A stretch of 64,000 bases of DNA from Mycolicibacterium mageritense (GTDB taxonomy: Bacteria; Actinomycetota; Actinomycetes; Mycobacteriales; Mycobacteriaceae). The stretch covers positions 7,254,001 through 7,318,000 of the forward strand of contig NZ_AP022567.1 in the NCBI RefSeq assembly GCF_010727475.1, given 5' to 3'. The position numbers and the translations under genes are program-made. The notes under the pieces are model-generated. The model did not search any database, was not told the origin of the DNA, and saw only the letters and a list, made by a program, of their open reading frames with translations. Shown here piece after piece: positions 17,138 to 25,657 of the stretch (the stretch's first letter is position 1; every line of letters starts with the position of its first letter).

Positions 17138-17977
17138 TCAGACCGAGCCGCCGAGTTGACGTTTGCGCCGCAGCGGCATGGGCGCGACCGCGCCCGGCGC
17201 CAATTTGCGCACGCTGATCAGAAAGGCCGTGTGGCCCCGCATGGTGTGTTGTGGCCGCACCGCCAGGCCCACCACATGCCAGCCGCGCTGCATGCTCTCC
17301 CAGGCCCGCGGTTCGGTCCAGCACTGCTGTTCACGCAGGGCCTCCACGGCGCGGGAGAGCTGGGTGACGGTCGCGACGTAGATCATCAGGACGCCGCCCG
17401 CCACCAGGGCGCGGGAGACCGCGGGCAGCACCTCCCACGGCGCGAGCATGTCGAGCACCACGCGGTCCATCTCGGGCCCGGAGTAGTCGGCCAGGTCGCC
17501 GATCACCAGATCCCAGTTGTCGGGCCGCTCGCCGAAGAACGTCGTGACGTTGCGCTCGGCGTGCACGGCGTGGTCGTCGCGCACCTCATAGGACGTCACG
17601 CGGCCCTGCGGCCCGACCGCGCGCAGCAACGAACACGTCAACGCGCCGGAACCGGCGCCTGCCTCCAGGACGCGTGCGCCCGGGAAGATGTCGCCCTCGT
17701 GCACGATCTGGGCGGCGTCCTTCGGGTAGATCACCTGCGCGCCGCGCGGCATGGACATCACGTAGTCGACCAGCAGCGGGCGCAGCACCAGGAACTGATC
17801 ACCGTTGGTGGATTTCACGACGCTGCCCTCGGGTAACCCGATGACGTTGTCGAACGCGATGATCCCGCGGTGGGTGTGGAACTCACCGCCGGGATTGAGC
17901 ACCATCGTGTAGTGCCTGCCCTTCGCATCGGTGAGCTGCACGCGGTCACCTACGGCAAACGGTCCTGTTCTCGGCAC
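17138..17977 (-). CDS. trmI: tRNA (adenine-58-N1)-methyltransferase TrmI
   Basis: 279-residue SAM-dependent tRNA m1A58 methyltransferase. The SAM-binding motif is VLEAGAGSGALT. Flanking conserved stretches are LRPLLVDYVMSMPRG and QVIYPKDAAQIVHEGDIFPG, which match Rv2118c. The C-terminal basic tail (PLRRKRQLGG) may contact tRNA. The GTG at 17977 gives the family N-terminus (PRTGPFAVGDRVQLTDAKG); an upstream in-frame ATG adds eleven unrelated residues. It is divergent from the RecB-like gene. Confidence 0.94.
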   Translation of the reverse strand: MPRTGPFAVGDRVQLTDAKGRHYTMVLNPGGEFHTHRGIIAFDNVIGLPEGSVVKSTNGDQFLVLRPLLVDYVMSMPRGAQVIYPKDAAQIVHEGDIFPGARVLEAGAGSGALTCSLLRAVGPQGRVTSYEVRDDHAVHAERNVTTFFGERPDNWDLVIGDLADYSGPEMDRVVLDMLAPWEVLPAVSRALVAGGVLMIYVATVTQLSRAVEALREQQCWTEPRAWESMQRGWHVVGLAVRPQHTMRGHTAFLISVRKLAPGAVAPMPLRRKRQLGGSV

Positions 17978-18062
17978 AGCTGTCCAGCCTGCCAGTACAA
18001 CGGCACGCACGAGCGCGCGGGGTTGCCCAACTTTGTCGGCCCGCGGTCATAGGCTGCCAGGT

Positions 18063-18902
18063 ATGAGTGATGACCCGGGTGAGGGTGAGCCGGCGCGCCG
18101 CCCGGCGCTGTCGCCGTCGCGGGCCAGCGACTTCAAACAGTGCCCGCTGCTGTACCGGTTCCGGGCCATCGACCGGCTGCCCGAGCCGCGGTCGACGGCC
18201 CAGCTACGCGGTTCGCTGGTGCACGCCGCCCTCGAACAGCTCTATGAACTGCCCGCGGCCCAGCGTGACCACGACACCGCACTGAGCCTGATCGAACCCG
18301 CGTGGGACCGCGTCGTCGCGGCCGAGCCGGAGCTGGCCGAGGTCACCCATCCCGCGTTGTTCGACGAGGCGCGGGCCCTGCTGTCGGGCTACTACCGGTT
18401 GGAGGATCCGACCCGGTTCGACCCGCAGAGCTGTGAGTACCGGCTGGAGGTGGAACTGGCCGACGGCACGCGGCTGAGGGGGTTCGTCGACCGCATCGAC
18501 GTCGCGCCGACCGGTGAGATGCGCGTGGTCGACTACAAGACCGGCAAGGCGCCACCGGAGGCCCGCACGCTGGCCGAGTTCAAGGCGATGTTCCAGATGA
18601 AGTTCTACGCCGTGGCGCTGTTGCGGTCACGCGGCGTGCTGCCCGCCCGGCTCCGGCTGCTCTACCTGGCCGACGGGCAGGTGCTGGACTACACCCCCGA
18701 CGAGGACGAGTTGCTGCGGTTCGAACGCACCCTGATGGCGATGTGGCGGGCGATTCAATCCGCCGGGGCCACCGGAGATTTCCGGCCCAACCCGTCGAAG
18801 CTGTGCAACTGGTGTGCGCACCAGTCGTTGTGCCCGGCGTACGGCGGCACACCTCCGCCCTACCCGGGGTGGCCCGATCTTTCGACGGAACCGGCCGCGT
18901 GA
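18063..18902 (+). CDS. RecB/Cas4-like PD-(D/E)XK nuclease with Fe-S cluster motif
   Basis: 279 residues. The nuclease core shows a REHG-free RecB pattern: His near LRGSLVHAALEQL, Asp in GFVDRID, and the D..K pair in VVDYKTGK. Cys27 (FKQCPLLYRF) plus Cys248, Cys251 and Cys257 (CNWCAHQSLC) form the split four-Cys 4Fe-4S arrangement known from AddB/Cas4-type nucleases. It matches the Rv2119 position. Likely a stand-alone DNA exonuclease; no CRISPR is present. It overlaps the next gene by four bases. Confidence 0.9.
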   Translation: MSDDPGEGEPARRPALSPSRASDFKQCPLLYRFRAIDRLPEPRSTAQLRGSLVHAALEQLYELPAAQRDHDTALSLIEPAWDRVVAAEPELAEVTHPALFDEARALLSGYYRLEDPTRFDPQSCEYRLEVELADGTRLRGFVDRIDVAPTGEMRVVDYKTGKAPPEARTLAEFKAMFQMKFYAVALLRSRGVLPARLRLLYLADGQVLDYTPDEDELLRFERTLMAMWRAIQSAGATGDFRPNPSKLCNWCAHQSLCPAYGGTPPPYPGWPDLSTEPAA

Positions 18903-19696
18903 TCGGCTGCCATTACCGCCGGCTGGGGGCCGACGGCGAATACCGGCTGTTCGAATCCACCGCCGACACCCGCAGCAACTGGGATCCGGCGATCCAGCAC
19001 GGTTCACCACCACTGGCGTTGCTCACCAAGGCCATCGAAGAGCTGATGGCCGGTTCGGGCCTGCGGGTGGGCCGGTTGACCCTCGACATCCTGGGCGCCA
19101 TACCAGTTGCGCCCGTTCGGGTCCGGGCGTGGGTGGACCGTCCCGGCGCACGCATCTCGCTGGCCGTCGCCGAGATGGCCGCGGCCCGGCCCGACGGATC
19201 CTGGCGGGCCGTCGCGCGCGTGAGCGCGTGGCTGCTGGCCACGAGCGACACCGCCGACGTCGCCACCGATCGATATCCGCCGCTCGTCGAGGGTGAGGCC
19301 GCCGACACGGCCCACGATTGGGAGGGCGCACCCGGGTATCTGGAGAGCGTGACGTGGCGCCGCCAACGCGCGTTGGACGGTGGCGCCAGCGTGGTGTGGA
19401 TGAGCCCGTTGACCCCGATCGTCGACGACGAGGAGACCACCCCGGTGCAACGGCTTGCCCAGGTGGTGGATTCGGCCAACGGCGCGGGGGCCGCGCTGGA
19501 TCCGACGCGGTTCGTGTTCATGAACACCGACACCGCGGTACACCTGCACCGTGTGCCCGTCGGGTCGGATTTCGCGTTGCGGGCCCGCGGTTCGATCGGT
19601 CCGGACGGCGTGGGTGTGACGACGGCCGAGATCTTCGACCGGCAAGGCTTCATCGGCACGTCGGCACAAACCCTGCTGGTGCTGCGGGCTCCGTGA
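18899..19696 (+). CDS. acyl-CoA thioesterase-like protein (tandem hot-dog type)
   Basis: 265 residues. Two halves resemble the double hot-dog acyl-CoA thioesterase family, with HGSPPLALLTKAIEEL in the first half and FVFMNTDTAVHLHRVPVGSD in the second. It probably hydrolyses or binds acyl-CoA; the substrate is unknown. It starts at a GTG overlapping the nuclease stop (GTGA) and overlaps the next gene the same way, so it is the middle of a three-gene coupled operon. The longer in-frame ORF upstream lies within the nuclease gene and is not used. Confidence 0.75.
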   Translation: MIGCHYRRLGADGEYRLFESTADTRSNWDPAIQHGSPPLALLTKAIEELMAGSGLRVGRLTLDILGAIPVAPVRVRAWVDRPGARISLAVAEMAAARPDGSWRAVARVSAWLLATSDTADVATDRYPPLVEGEAADTAHDWEGAPGYLESVTWRRQRALDGGASVVWMSPLTPIVDDEETTPVQRLAQVVDSANGAGAALDPTRFVFMNTDTAVHLHRVPVGSDFALRARGSIGPDGVGVTTAEIFDRQGFIGTSAQTLLVLRAP

Positions 19697-20211
19697 TCGA
19701 GGAGTTGCGCCGCCAGTTCGACCTTGCGTGGGCCCTGGCCGATCTGCACTTGGCGGCGCTGACCGACGACGATTTCCTGTGGGAACCCGGACCTTTGGTG
19801 TGGACCGTGCACCAAGACGCGGCGGGCCGGTGGTGGCCGGATTGGGCGGACACCGAGCCAGAACCGATCCCGGTTCCGACCATCGGCTGGCTCACGTGGC
19901 ACGTCGTCTTCTGGTGGTCGACTGCGCTCGCACACCTCAACGGCGAGCAACCGCCGGCCCGTACCGAGATCGACTGGCCACCCAAAAGCGCTGCGGTGGA
20001 GCGCATTCGAAGCCTGGCAGCCCAGTGGCGCACGCTGCTGACGTCGTTGCCACCAGCGGACCTCGGTGCGGCGGCAGAGTTTCCGTGGGGCCCCGACGCG
20101 GGGCGCCGTGTCGGGGACACCGTGCTGTGGCTGCACGTCGAACTCACGAAGAACGCCGCGGAGATCGGGCAGCTGCGGTTGCTACGCGCCGCATCCCAGC
20201 TATCGATCTAG
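19693..20211 (+). CDS. DinB-like metal-binding protein
   Basis: 172 residues, helical, resembling the DinB/YfiT four-helix bundle. The likely metal ligands are His in VPTIGWLTWHVVFWW and His in LHVELTKNAAEIGQLRLL. Some family members are mycothiol-dependent transferases, so a thiol-transfer role is possible but not shown. The GTG start overlaps the thioesterase stop by four bases, continuing the coupled operon. Confidence 0.78.
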   Translation: MIEELRRQFDLAWALADLHLAALTDDDFLWEPGPLVWTVHQDAAGRWWPDWADTEPEPIPVPTIGWLTWHVVFWWSTALAHLNGEQPPARTEIDWPPKSAAVERIRSLAAQWRTLLTSLPPADLGAAAEFPWGPDAGRRVGDTVLWLHVELTKNAAEIGQLRLLRAASQLSI

Positions 20212-20563
20212 TTTCGCCGGCTGTTAGTGTGGGCGCCACGGCGCGCCACGGCCCGAGAAGCGACCGGCACTGACCGGCCGGCGGGACGGCGATGACCGGG
20301 TTGACACTCGGGCGTGTAGACTCCCCCGGACGGCTCGGACCGAATCGAGCTGGAAATCCCGGGAAATTCCCGGTATGAGATGGTGGATCATCCCGAAGCC
20401 GTGGAGTACGGTCTTTGCGGATGGAAACTTTGCTCATCCACCGCGTCAACTGCCAGCGACGGCATCGTTGCTTTCACGTCGGACCCGGTGTGCGGTACCG
20501 AGCTTTTCTGAGCAAATAACGCACACAAGTAGGGCGAGCAGTCTTGTTCGCAGAGGGAGTGGT
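20212..20563 (+). promoter_or_regulatory. 352-bp leader of the desaturase gene with a palindrome
   Basis: No credible gene lies here. CCGGGAAATTCCCGG (20359-20373) is a perfect inverted repeat with 7-bp arms about one base. It partly overlaps a direct repeat of GGAAAT at 20352 and 20362. It may be an operator for fatty-acid-responsive control of the desaturase. TTGACA at 20301 resembles a -35 box, but no -10 lies at the right spacing. A good RBS (GAGGGAG) precedes the ATG at 20564. Confidence 0.45.
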
Positions 20564-21550
20564 ATGCAGAGGCACCTGACCGACGCCGAGTTTCTCGAGG
20601 AGCTTGAGCCGGTCGCAGAGGAGAATCTCAACCACCACCTGTCGGTCGCCAAGGAATGGCACCCGCATGACTACGTGCCGTGGGACCGGGGCCGCAACTT
20701 CGCGGCCCTCGGCGGCGAGGACTGGGATCCCGAGCAGTCGCAGCTGAGCGAAGTGGCGAAGGTCGCGATGGTGACCAACCTGCTGACCGAGGACAATCTG
20801 CCGTCCTACCATCGTGGCGCCGCGAATCACTTCTCGCTGGACAGCGCGTGGGGGCACTGGGTCAACCGCTGGACCGCGGAGGAGAACCGCCACGGCATCG
20901 TCATCCGGGACTACCTCGTCGTCACTCGCGGTGTCGACCCGGTCGCGCTCGAACGCGCTCGTATGGAGCACATGTCCAACGGCTACGACCCCACCGAGGA
21001 AGAGCGCAAGATCCACGAGCCGGGGCCGCTGATGATCTCGGCGTACGCGACGCTGCAGGAGCTCGCGACCCGGGTCAGCCACCGCAACACCGGCAAGGTG
21101 TGCGACGACCCCATCGCCGAGGCCATGCTGGCACGGGTGGCCACCGACGAAAACCTGCACATGGTGTTCTACCGCAACATGTTCAGCGCCGGTTTCGACC
21201 TCGCACCCGACCAGGCCATGGAAGCGGCCTGCGCGATCATCGAGGGCTTTCAGATGCCCGGCCGCGGCATGCCGAACTGGCGTCGCAACAGCGTGATCAT
21301 GGCCAAACACGGCATCTACGACCTGCGCCAGCATCTGCAGGAAGTCGTGATGCCCAGCGTCAGGAAGTGGCGGATCTTCGAACGCAACGACGTCAGCGCA
21401 GTCGGCGAGAAGCGCCGCGAACAGTTGGCGGCCTACCTGGAAGACCTTGAGAAGCAGGTCATCAAATTCGAGGAACAGCGCGATCGCATGCTGGCCCGTG
21501 AGGCGGCAAAGGCCGAGCGTGAGGCCGAAAAGGCTGCTGCCCGAGCCTGA
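20564..21550 (+). CDS. acyl-ACP desaturase (DesA family)
   Basis: 328-residue soluble di-iron stearoyl-ACP desaturase-type protein, related to mycobacterial DesA1. Iron ligands are visible: Glu76 (LLTEDNLPSYH), the pair Glu107/His110 (AEENRH), Glu167 (LQELATRVSHRN) and Glu197/His200 (DENLH). It would introduce a double bond in an acyl-ACP, perhaps for mycolic acid precursors. The C-terminus is a charged coiled-coil-like tail. The ATG at 20564 follows GAGGGAG; the longer frame upstream is leader sequence. It marks the left edge of the accessory island. Confidence 0.92.
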   Translation: MQRHLTDAEFLEELEPVAEENLNHHLSVAKEWHPHDYVPWDRGRNFAALGGEDWDPEQSQLSEVAKVAMVTNLLTEDNLPSYHRGAANHFSLDSAWGHWVNRWTAEENRHGIVIRDYLVVTRGVDPVALERARMEHMSNGYDPTEEERKIHEPGPLMISAYATLQELATRVSHRNTGKVCDDPIAEAMLARVATDENLHMVFYRNMFSAGFDLAPDQAMEAACAIIEGFQMPGRGMPNWRRNSVIMAKHGIYDLRQHLQEVVMPSVRKWRIFERNDVSAVGEKRREQLAAYLEDLEKQVIKFEEQRDRMLAREAAKAEREAEKAAARA

Positions 21551-21551
21551 T

Positions 21552-21817
21552 TCAGCATCCGGTCGCACCGTCGATCAGCTCACGCAGGATGTCGGCGTGG
21601 CCCGGCACGAAATTTGCAGTTCCGGCAAGACCGCTGCGTGGGGGTGCGGCCAAGGGTGCACGTTGGCAATTGAGAGTGTTTCCCAGTAGCAACGCCAGTC
21701 GCGTTTCAGATAGGTATCCACGATGACGTGAGCATCTCCGTACTCGTCGGCGACAGCATTGGCACGGCGCCTCTTGAACCAATCATCTTCGCCACCAAAC
21801 TTGGCTGCAGATGTCAA
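21552..21817 (-). pseudogene. frameshifted remnant of an unknown gene
   Basis: Read on the minus strand, a protein-like segment begins MTSAAKFGGEDDWFKRRRAN and continues AVADEYGDAHVIVDTYLKRD to about YWETL. A plausible C-terminus follows only after a one-base frame shift: RSGLAGTANFVPGHADILRE, then LIDGATGC and a stop. Neither frame alone gives a convincing protein. This suggests a decayed gene at the edge of the island. The family is not recognised, and chance coding-like sequence cannot be excluded. Confidence 0.35.
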
Positions 21818-21895
21818 TTGCGTTGCAAGCTGGGAAAAGTGCGCTATGAGAGCCGTGACAGATAGGCATCAGGCGGTTAGTCGCAAGCAAGGCGC

Positions 21896-22030
21896 TCAAC
21901 CCTTGCCTGCCACGCCCTGCGCCTGCAGCCTTTTGAACACCTTCTCGGTGCAAAGCACGACGCCCATCTGGTACATGCTCAGGCTCCCGGTCGATCTCGC
22001 AAATCAGCGTGCTGCCCAAGACCACGTCCT
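21896..22030 (-). pseudogene. second decayed fragment, unknown family
   Basis: Two protein-like pieces adjoin on the minus strand in different frames: TLICEIDREPEH, then MYQMGVVLCTEKVFKRLQAQ followed by GVAGKG and a TGA at 21896. The junction needs a one-base shift. It looks like the C-terminus of a broken gene, possibly from the same decayed region as the fragment at 21552-21817. The rest of 21818-22150 shows no gene. Confidence 0.3.
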
Positions 22031-22152
22031 TCTAGTCCAGCTGTAACTCTGGGACAGAGGGCGCACGATCGCGCGACGCAGCCAAGGGAGTGAATCCGGT
22101 AGACCGTGCGCCGAGTGGTGTCGCAGGTATCACGGAAATTTCTTCGGACACC

Positions 22153-22169
22153 GTGCATCGTGCACAATC
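22153..22169. promoter_or_regulatory. GTGCAYCGTGCACAATC operator upstream of pucR
   Basis: GTGCATCGTGCACAATC, with the inverted repeat GTGCA-TCG-TGCAC, lies 32 bp before the pucR ATG. The same 17 bases, with one change, occur upstream of the kinase gene of the neighbouring operon (32720-32736, minus orientation). The shared motif suggests that one regulator, most simply this PucR protein, binds both. Confidence 0.65.
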
Positions 22170-22201
22170 GACTGGGCTTATCGCTGGGAGGAGTGCGACC
22201 G

Positions 22202-23404
22202 ATGAGTGCATCCGACGAAGCAGCAAAAGGAATCCGGCAAGTTGCCCGCAATCTGTTGCGACAGGGCATCGAGGATCTCGTTGAAGCCTCGGCCGATCTC
22301 ATCAGCGGCGAGGAGCCCAGCTACGGCGAAGCCCACGTGGCACGCTCCGATCTGGCACGCCAGACGCACCGGACGCTGTCGCTCACGCTTCACCGTTTGG
22401 CAGCTCTCGATGTCCCCGAAGAGCTGGTTACCGCGGCGTACGAGACTGGACTACGCCGTGCGGAGCAAGGGCTACCTCTCGCCAGCCTTCTCCACGCTTT
22501 CCGGATAGACCTGCGGTTGCTGTGGGACGCGATCACCCAGGAAGTGCGCGGGCTCGAAAATGTGGAGCGGTTGGCCGTCCTTGAGCAGCACACCCTTCTC
22601 TGGGAAGCCCTGGAGGCCAACACGGCCGATGTTGTGGAGGCATACCGCGTAGTCGAGACCAGGCAGGCGCAGCGCGTGGACCAGCGTGACCGCGAACTGT
22701 TCAAGCGATTTGTGACGACCGCGGAACGCCAGCCGGAGGCGCTCGCGGCGTTCGCTGCGCACACCGCAATGCACGTTGACGACCGCTACTCGACGTTCGT
22801 CGTGACCGGTCTCGGCGATCCGCGAGAAATCGCTACGGTCCTGCGGGGCCGCCTGCGGACCAACGGTTTTCGCGCGTTTGTGACGGTGTACCAGGAGGAT
22901 GTCCATGGCATTGCGCGCGAACAGGATGGTCAGGGACCGCGGGTCGAGCTACTAGCCGACGCTGCTGGCGAAGGATCGGTCGCAGTTGTACCTGCGATTG
23001 GGCTGAGCGCCGTTCCGCGGGCATTTCGGGTCGCCCGCAAAGTCGGTGCCGCCCACCCACCAGGGTCGTTTGCAGACGTCGGCGCGGAGCCGTTCGCGCA
23101 ACTCACCGCACTGGAGCCCGAAATCGTTGAGGCAGTGGTCGATTATCACTTGCACGGGCTTACAGGCTTGACCGCTTCGGAGGTAGCCGGCATCTGGGAG
23201 ACCGTCGAGGGGCTGTTCGCCGGCGACGGCAGTGTGACCGACATCGCGGCTCGTACCTACCGACATCGCAACACTGTTCGGGGCCGCATTGACAAGCTAC
23301 GGGAAATGACAGGGCTGAACAGCCGCGTGCCGGCAGATCTAATCATCCTCGCCCTGGCGGTCTCTCGCCGTCGCATCACCACAACGCAAGCAGCCAACCC
23401 ATAG
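22202..23404 (+). CDS. PucR-family transcriptional regulator
   Basis: 400 residues. The C-terminal PucR helix-turn-helix reads YRHRNTVRGRIDKLREMTGL at about residues 353-372. The N-terminal 150 or so residues are helical (a RsbR/PucR-type sensory region) and the middle resembles a GGDEF-like PucR domain. Regulators of this type usually activate catabolic operons in response to substrate. The start at 22202 follows GGGAGGAG; the longer frame upstream runs through the operator. It converges on the amine catabolic operon and is its likely regulator. Confidence 0.88.
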   Translation: MSASDEAAKGIRQVARNLLRQGIEDLVEASADLISGEEPSYGEAHVARSDLARQTHRTLSLTLHRLAALDVPEELVTAAYETGLRRAEQGLPLASLLHAFRIDLRLLWDAITQEVRGLENVERLAVLEQHTLLWEALEANTADVVEAYRVVETRQAQRVDQRDRELFKRFVTTAERQPEALAAFAAHTAMHVDDRYSTFVVTGLGDPREIATVLRGRLRTNGFRAFVTVYQEDVHGIAREQDGQGPRVELLADAAGEGSVAVVPAIGLSAVPRAFRVARKVGAAHPPGSFADVGAEPFAQLTALEPEIVEAVVDYHLHGLTGLTASEVAGIWETVEGLFAGDGSVTDIAARTYRHRNTVRGRIDKLREMTGLNSRVPADLIILALAVSRRRITTTQAANP

Positions 23405-23527
23405 GCGACCGGTACGTCCACGATTGAGAGGTGTCTCGCCCACGACGATCATGGTCGATGGTGGTAGAGGTTCGGGCTCTTTCTGCCATCAGAGATGGCG
23501 CAACTGCGGTCGGGTCAGCCAGCGGAG

Positions 23528-24847
23528 TCAGTCCCGCACAATTCGTTCGACACCCTCGAAGGTGGTGAGGAACCGGTCTGCGTCGACCAGGTCGAAGCAC
23601 AGTGGCGGTCGAACTTTCAAAACGTTGCCGTCCGGGCCGCTGGCAGAGATGAGCACGTACCGCTCGCGCAGTTCGTTGACGTAGCGGGCCGCCAGTGCCG
23701 CGTCGGGAAGTAATTCTCCGTCGGAACCCGGTTTTCGCACATCGACCCCGATGAACAGGCCTGCTCCACGAACCGAACTCACCCGAGGATTGTCGCCTGT
23801 GATAGACGCGATCCCTTCCTTGAGCACCTCGCCGACAGCACGGACGTTGTCGAGCAGCCGTTCATTGCGAATGGTTGACAGGACCGCGTGTGCGGCGGCG
23901 ATCGACACCGAGTTGCCGCCGAAGGTGTTGAAATAGCGCATATCTCGCCCGAACTGTTCGCCGATGTCTGCCCGCTGCACGACAGCGGCGATCGGCATGC
24001 CGTTGCCCATCGGCTTGCCCAGGGTCACCATGTCGGGTTCTATCCCGTGCCGCTGGTAGCCCCACCAAGAGCTACCCAGGCGGGTGAACCCGGGTTGGAC
24101 CTCGTCTGCGATGAACAAGCCGCCAGCGGCACGGACTGCGGCAACCGCCGGTGCGAGGAAACCCCGCGGGTCGGCAAAGATGCCGTCACTGGAGAAGATC
24201 GTGTCGGCGTACATCGCAGCCAGGCCGTAGCCGTGCCGCGACAGGTCGTCGATCGCCGCACGCACCCCAGCCGCGAAGTGCTGGCCCAGATCCCCATCGA
24301 CTGCGGACGCGTCGGGCGCGTCGACGACTCTCACGTGCGGGCCGAGTGCGGAGCCAGCACCGAGGGATGGTGAGAACTCGGCGACACGCGCTGTGAGCCC
24401 GTGATAGGCGTTGCGTGTCACGATGATGCCCTCGCGCCCGGTCTCGTGCCGCGCAATCCGATAGGCCAGGTCGTTTGCCTCTGATCCCGTACACGTGAAA
24501 GTGACGTGCTGGAACGTCGACTCGAAGGTACTCAGCAGATCCTCTGCGTAGGCAACGACACCCTCGGTGAGGTAGCGAGTGTTGGTGTTGACCGTGGCGG
24601 CCTGCCGACTGAGCGCTTCGGTGACTACCGGGTGGCAGTGTCCAACGCTGGGGACGTTGTTATAGGCGTCCAGGTAGTCGTTTCCGGCGGCGTCGAACAG
24701 GTGAGCCCTTTCGCCCCGGACGACTTCGACGGGGCTGGCATAGAAGAGCCGATACCCGGGGCCGAGTACCCGCTGTCGGCGTTCGAGCAGTGCCTGTTCT
24801 CGTGCAGGCAATTTCGGGGCGGTTGCCGGGTCGTAGGAGTTGACCAT
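23528..24847 (-). CDS. class III PLP enzyme, aminotransferase/phospho-lyase type
   Basis: 439 residues. PLP contacts: Asp248 in FIADEVQPGF and Schiff-base Lys278 in VTLGKPMGNG. The N-terminal region NNVPSVGHCHPVV and TVNTNTRYLTEGVVAYA closely resembles vertebrate AGXT2L1/AGXT2L2. Those class III enzymes do not transaminate; they eliminate phosphate and ammonia from O-phosphoethanolamine or 5-phosphohydroxylysine. The same operon encodes a kinase of the matching type. It could still be a true amine transaminase. It is the last gene of the operon, 13 nt after the SDR, with a weak RBS. The gap to the convergent pucR end (23405-23527) holds nothing recognisable. Confidence 0.85.
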   Translation of the reverse strand: MVNSYDPATAPKLPAREQALLERRQRVLGPGYRLFYASPVEVVRGERAHLFDAAGNDYLDAYNNVPSVGHCHPVVTEALSRQAATVNTNTRYLTEGVVAYAEDLLSTFESTFQHVTFTCTGSEANDLAYRIARHETGREGIIVTRNAYHGLTARVAEFSPSLGAGSALGPHVRVVDAPDASAVDGDLGQHFAAGVRAAIDDLSRHGYGLAAMYADTIFSSDGIFADPRGFLAPAVAAVRAAGGLFIADEVQPGFTRLGSSWWGYQRHGIEPDMVTLGKPMGNGMPIAAVVQRADIGEQFGRDMRYFNTFGGNSVSIAAAHAVLSTIRNERLLDNVRAVGEVLKEGIASITGDNPRVSSVRGAGLFIGVDVRKPGSDGELLPDAALAARYVNELRERYVLISASGPDGNVLKVRPPLCFDLVDADRFLTTFEGVERIVRD

Positions 24848-24860
24848 CGTGGAGCGTTGT

Positions 24861-25601
24861 TCAGACAAGGGTCTCGCCCCCATCCGCAACGATGGCCTGA
24901 CCGGTCATGTAGGCGGCGCGTTCGTCGGTCAACAGCCACGCGGCGAGACGACCGATCTCCTCGGCACTCGCCATCCGACCCAACGGAATCGTTGTGCCGA
25001 CCTGGCTCAAGAACTCGTCTCGCCCACCCACCAGCGACCAGATCGGCCCGTTGAACGCGGTGTCCACGTAGCCAGGACACAAGGCGTTGAACCTGATTCC
25101 AGACGACGCGTGGTCCCGGGCCAGGCACCGCACCAGAGCGATCGCGGCCGCCTTGGTCACTGAGTAGGCAACCATCTCGGACTCGGCCAGCAGGCCACTG
25201 TTGGACGCGGTGACGAGGAAGGAGCCGTGGCTGAAACGAAGGGCCGAGAGAGTAACGCGCGAAATCAGCGCGTGGGCACGCACATTGACCGCCCAACTCT
25301 GTTCCCATTGTTCTGCTGTCACGGCCTCGATGCCACCGCTGATCTGTACGCCCGCGTTCGACCAAACGGCATCGACTCTGCCTAGGGCAATCATTGATTC
25401 GCGCACCGCGACTTCCAAAGCCGCAGTGTCGCCGGCGTCGACAACGCACCAATGCGCGGCGCCCACGGCGGTCGCCACGTCACGCACCGCGTCGTCGCGG
25501 TCCAAAAGCGCGAGCTTCCAGCCACGCTCAGCCATGTCGCGCACCCCGGCGGCCCCGATGCCATGGGCGCACCCGCTCACGATCGCTGTGGGTTGAGTCA
25601 T
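24861..25601 (-). CDS. short-chain dehydrogenase/reductase
   Basis: 246-residue SDR. It has a cofactor loop SGCAHGIGAAG near residue 10, the SNAGVQ motif, Ser in VTASNSG, and the catalytic YSVTK. The C-terminal IVADGG motif is intact. It would oxidise a hydroxyl or reduce a carbonyl of a pathway intermediate with NAD(P)H. A strong RBS (AAGGAG) precedes the ATG at 25601; the longer frame upstream is intergenic. The 56-bp gap to the reactivase gene keeps it in the operon. Confidence 0.9.
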   Translation of the reverse strand: MTQPTAIVSGCAHGIGAAGVRDMAERGWKLALLDRDDAVRDVATAVGAAHWCVVDAGDTAALEVAVRESMIALGRVDAVWSNAGVQISGGIEAVTAEQWEQSWAVNVRAHALISRVTLSALRFSHGSFLVTASNSGLLAESEMVAYSVTKAAAIALVRCLARDHASSGIRFNALCPGYVDTAFNGPIWSLVGGRDEFLSQVGTTIPLGRMASAEEIGRLAAWLLTDERAAYMTGQAIVADGGETLV

Positions 25602-25657
25602 CGTCGTTCTCCTTGGGTGTGTCTGGGATGAGAAAGGCGGGTGTTCCGGATCAACTT

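Noticed and set aside
18063..18902. Cas4 of a CRISPR system
   Set aside because: The nuclease has the Cas4/AddB-type Fe-S Cys pattern, but there is no repeat-spacer array and no other cas gene, and the gene is part of the conserved mycobacterial core order.
20301..20322. TTGACA and TAGACT as a sigma-70-type promoter before the desaturase
   Set aside because: The two hexamers are only 10 bp apart, far from the 16-18 bp needed, so they were not called a promoter.
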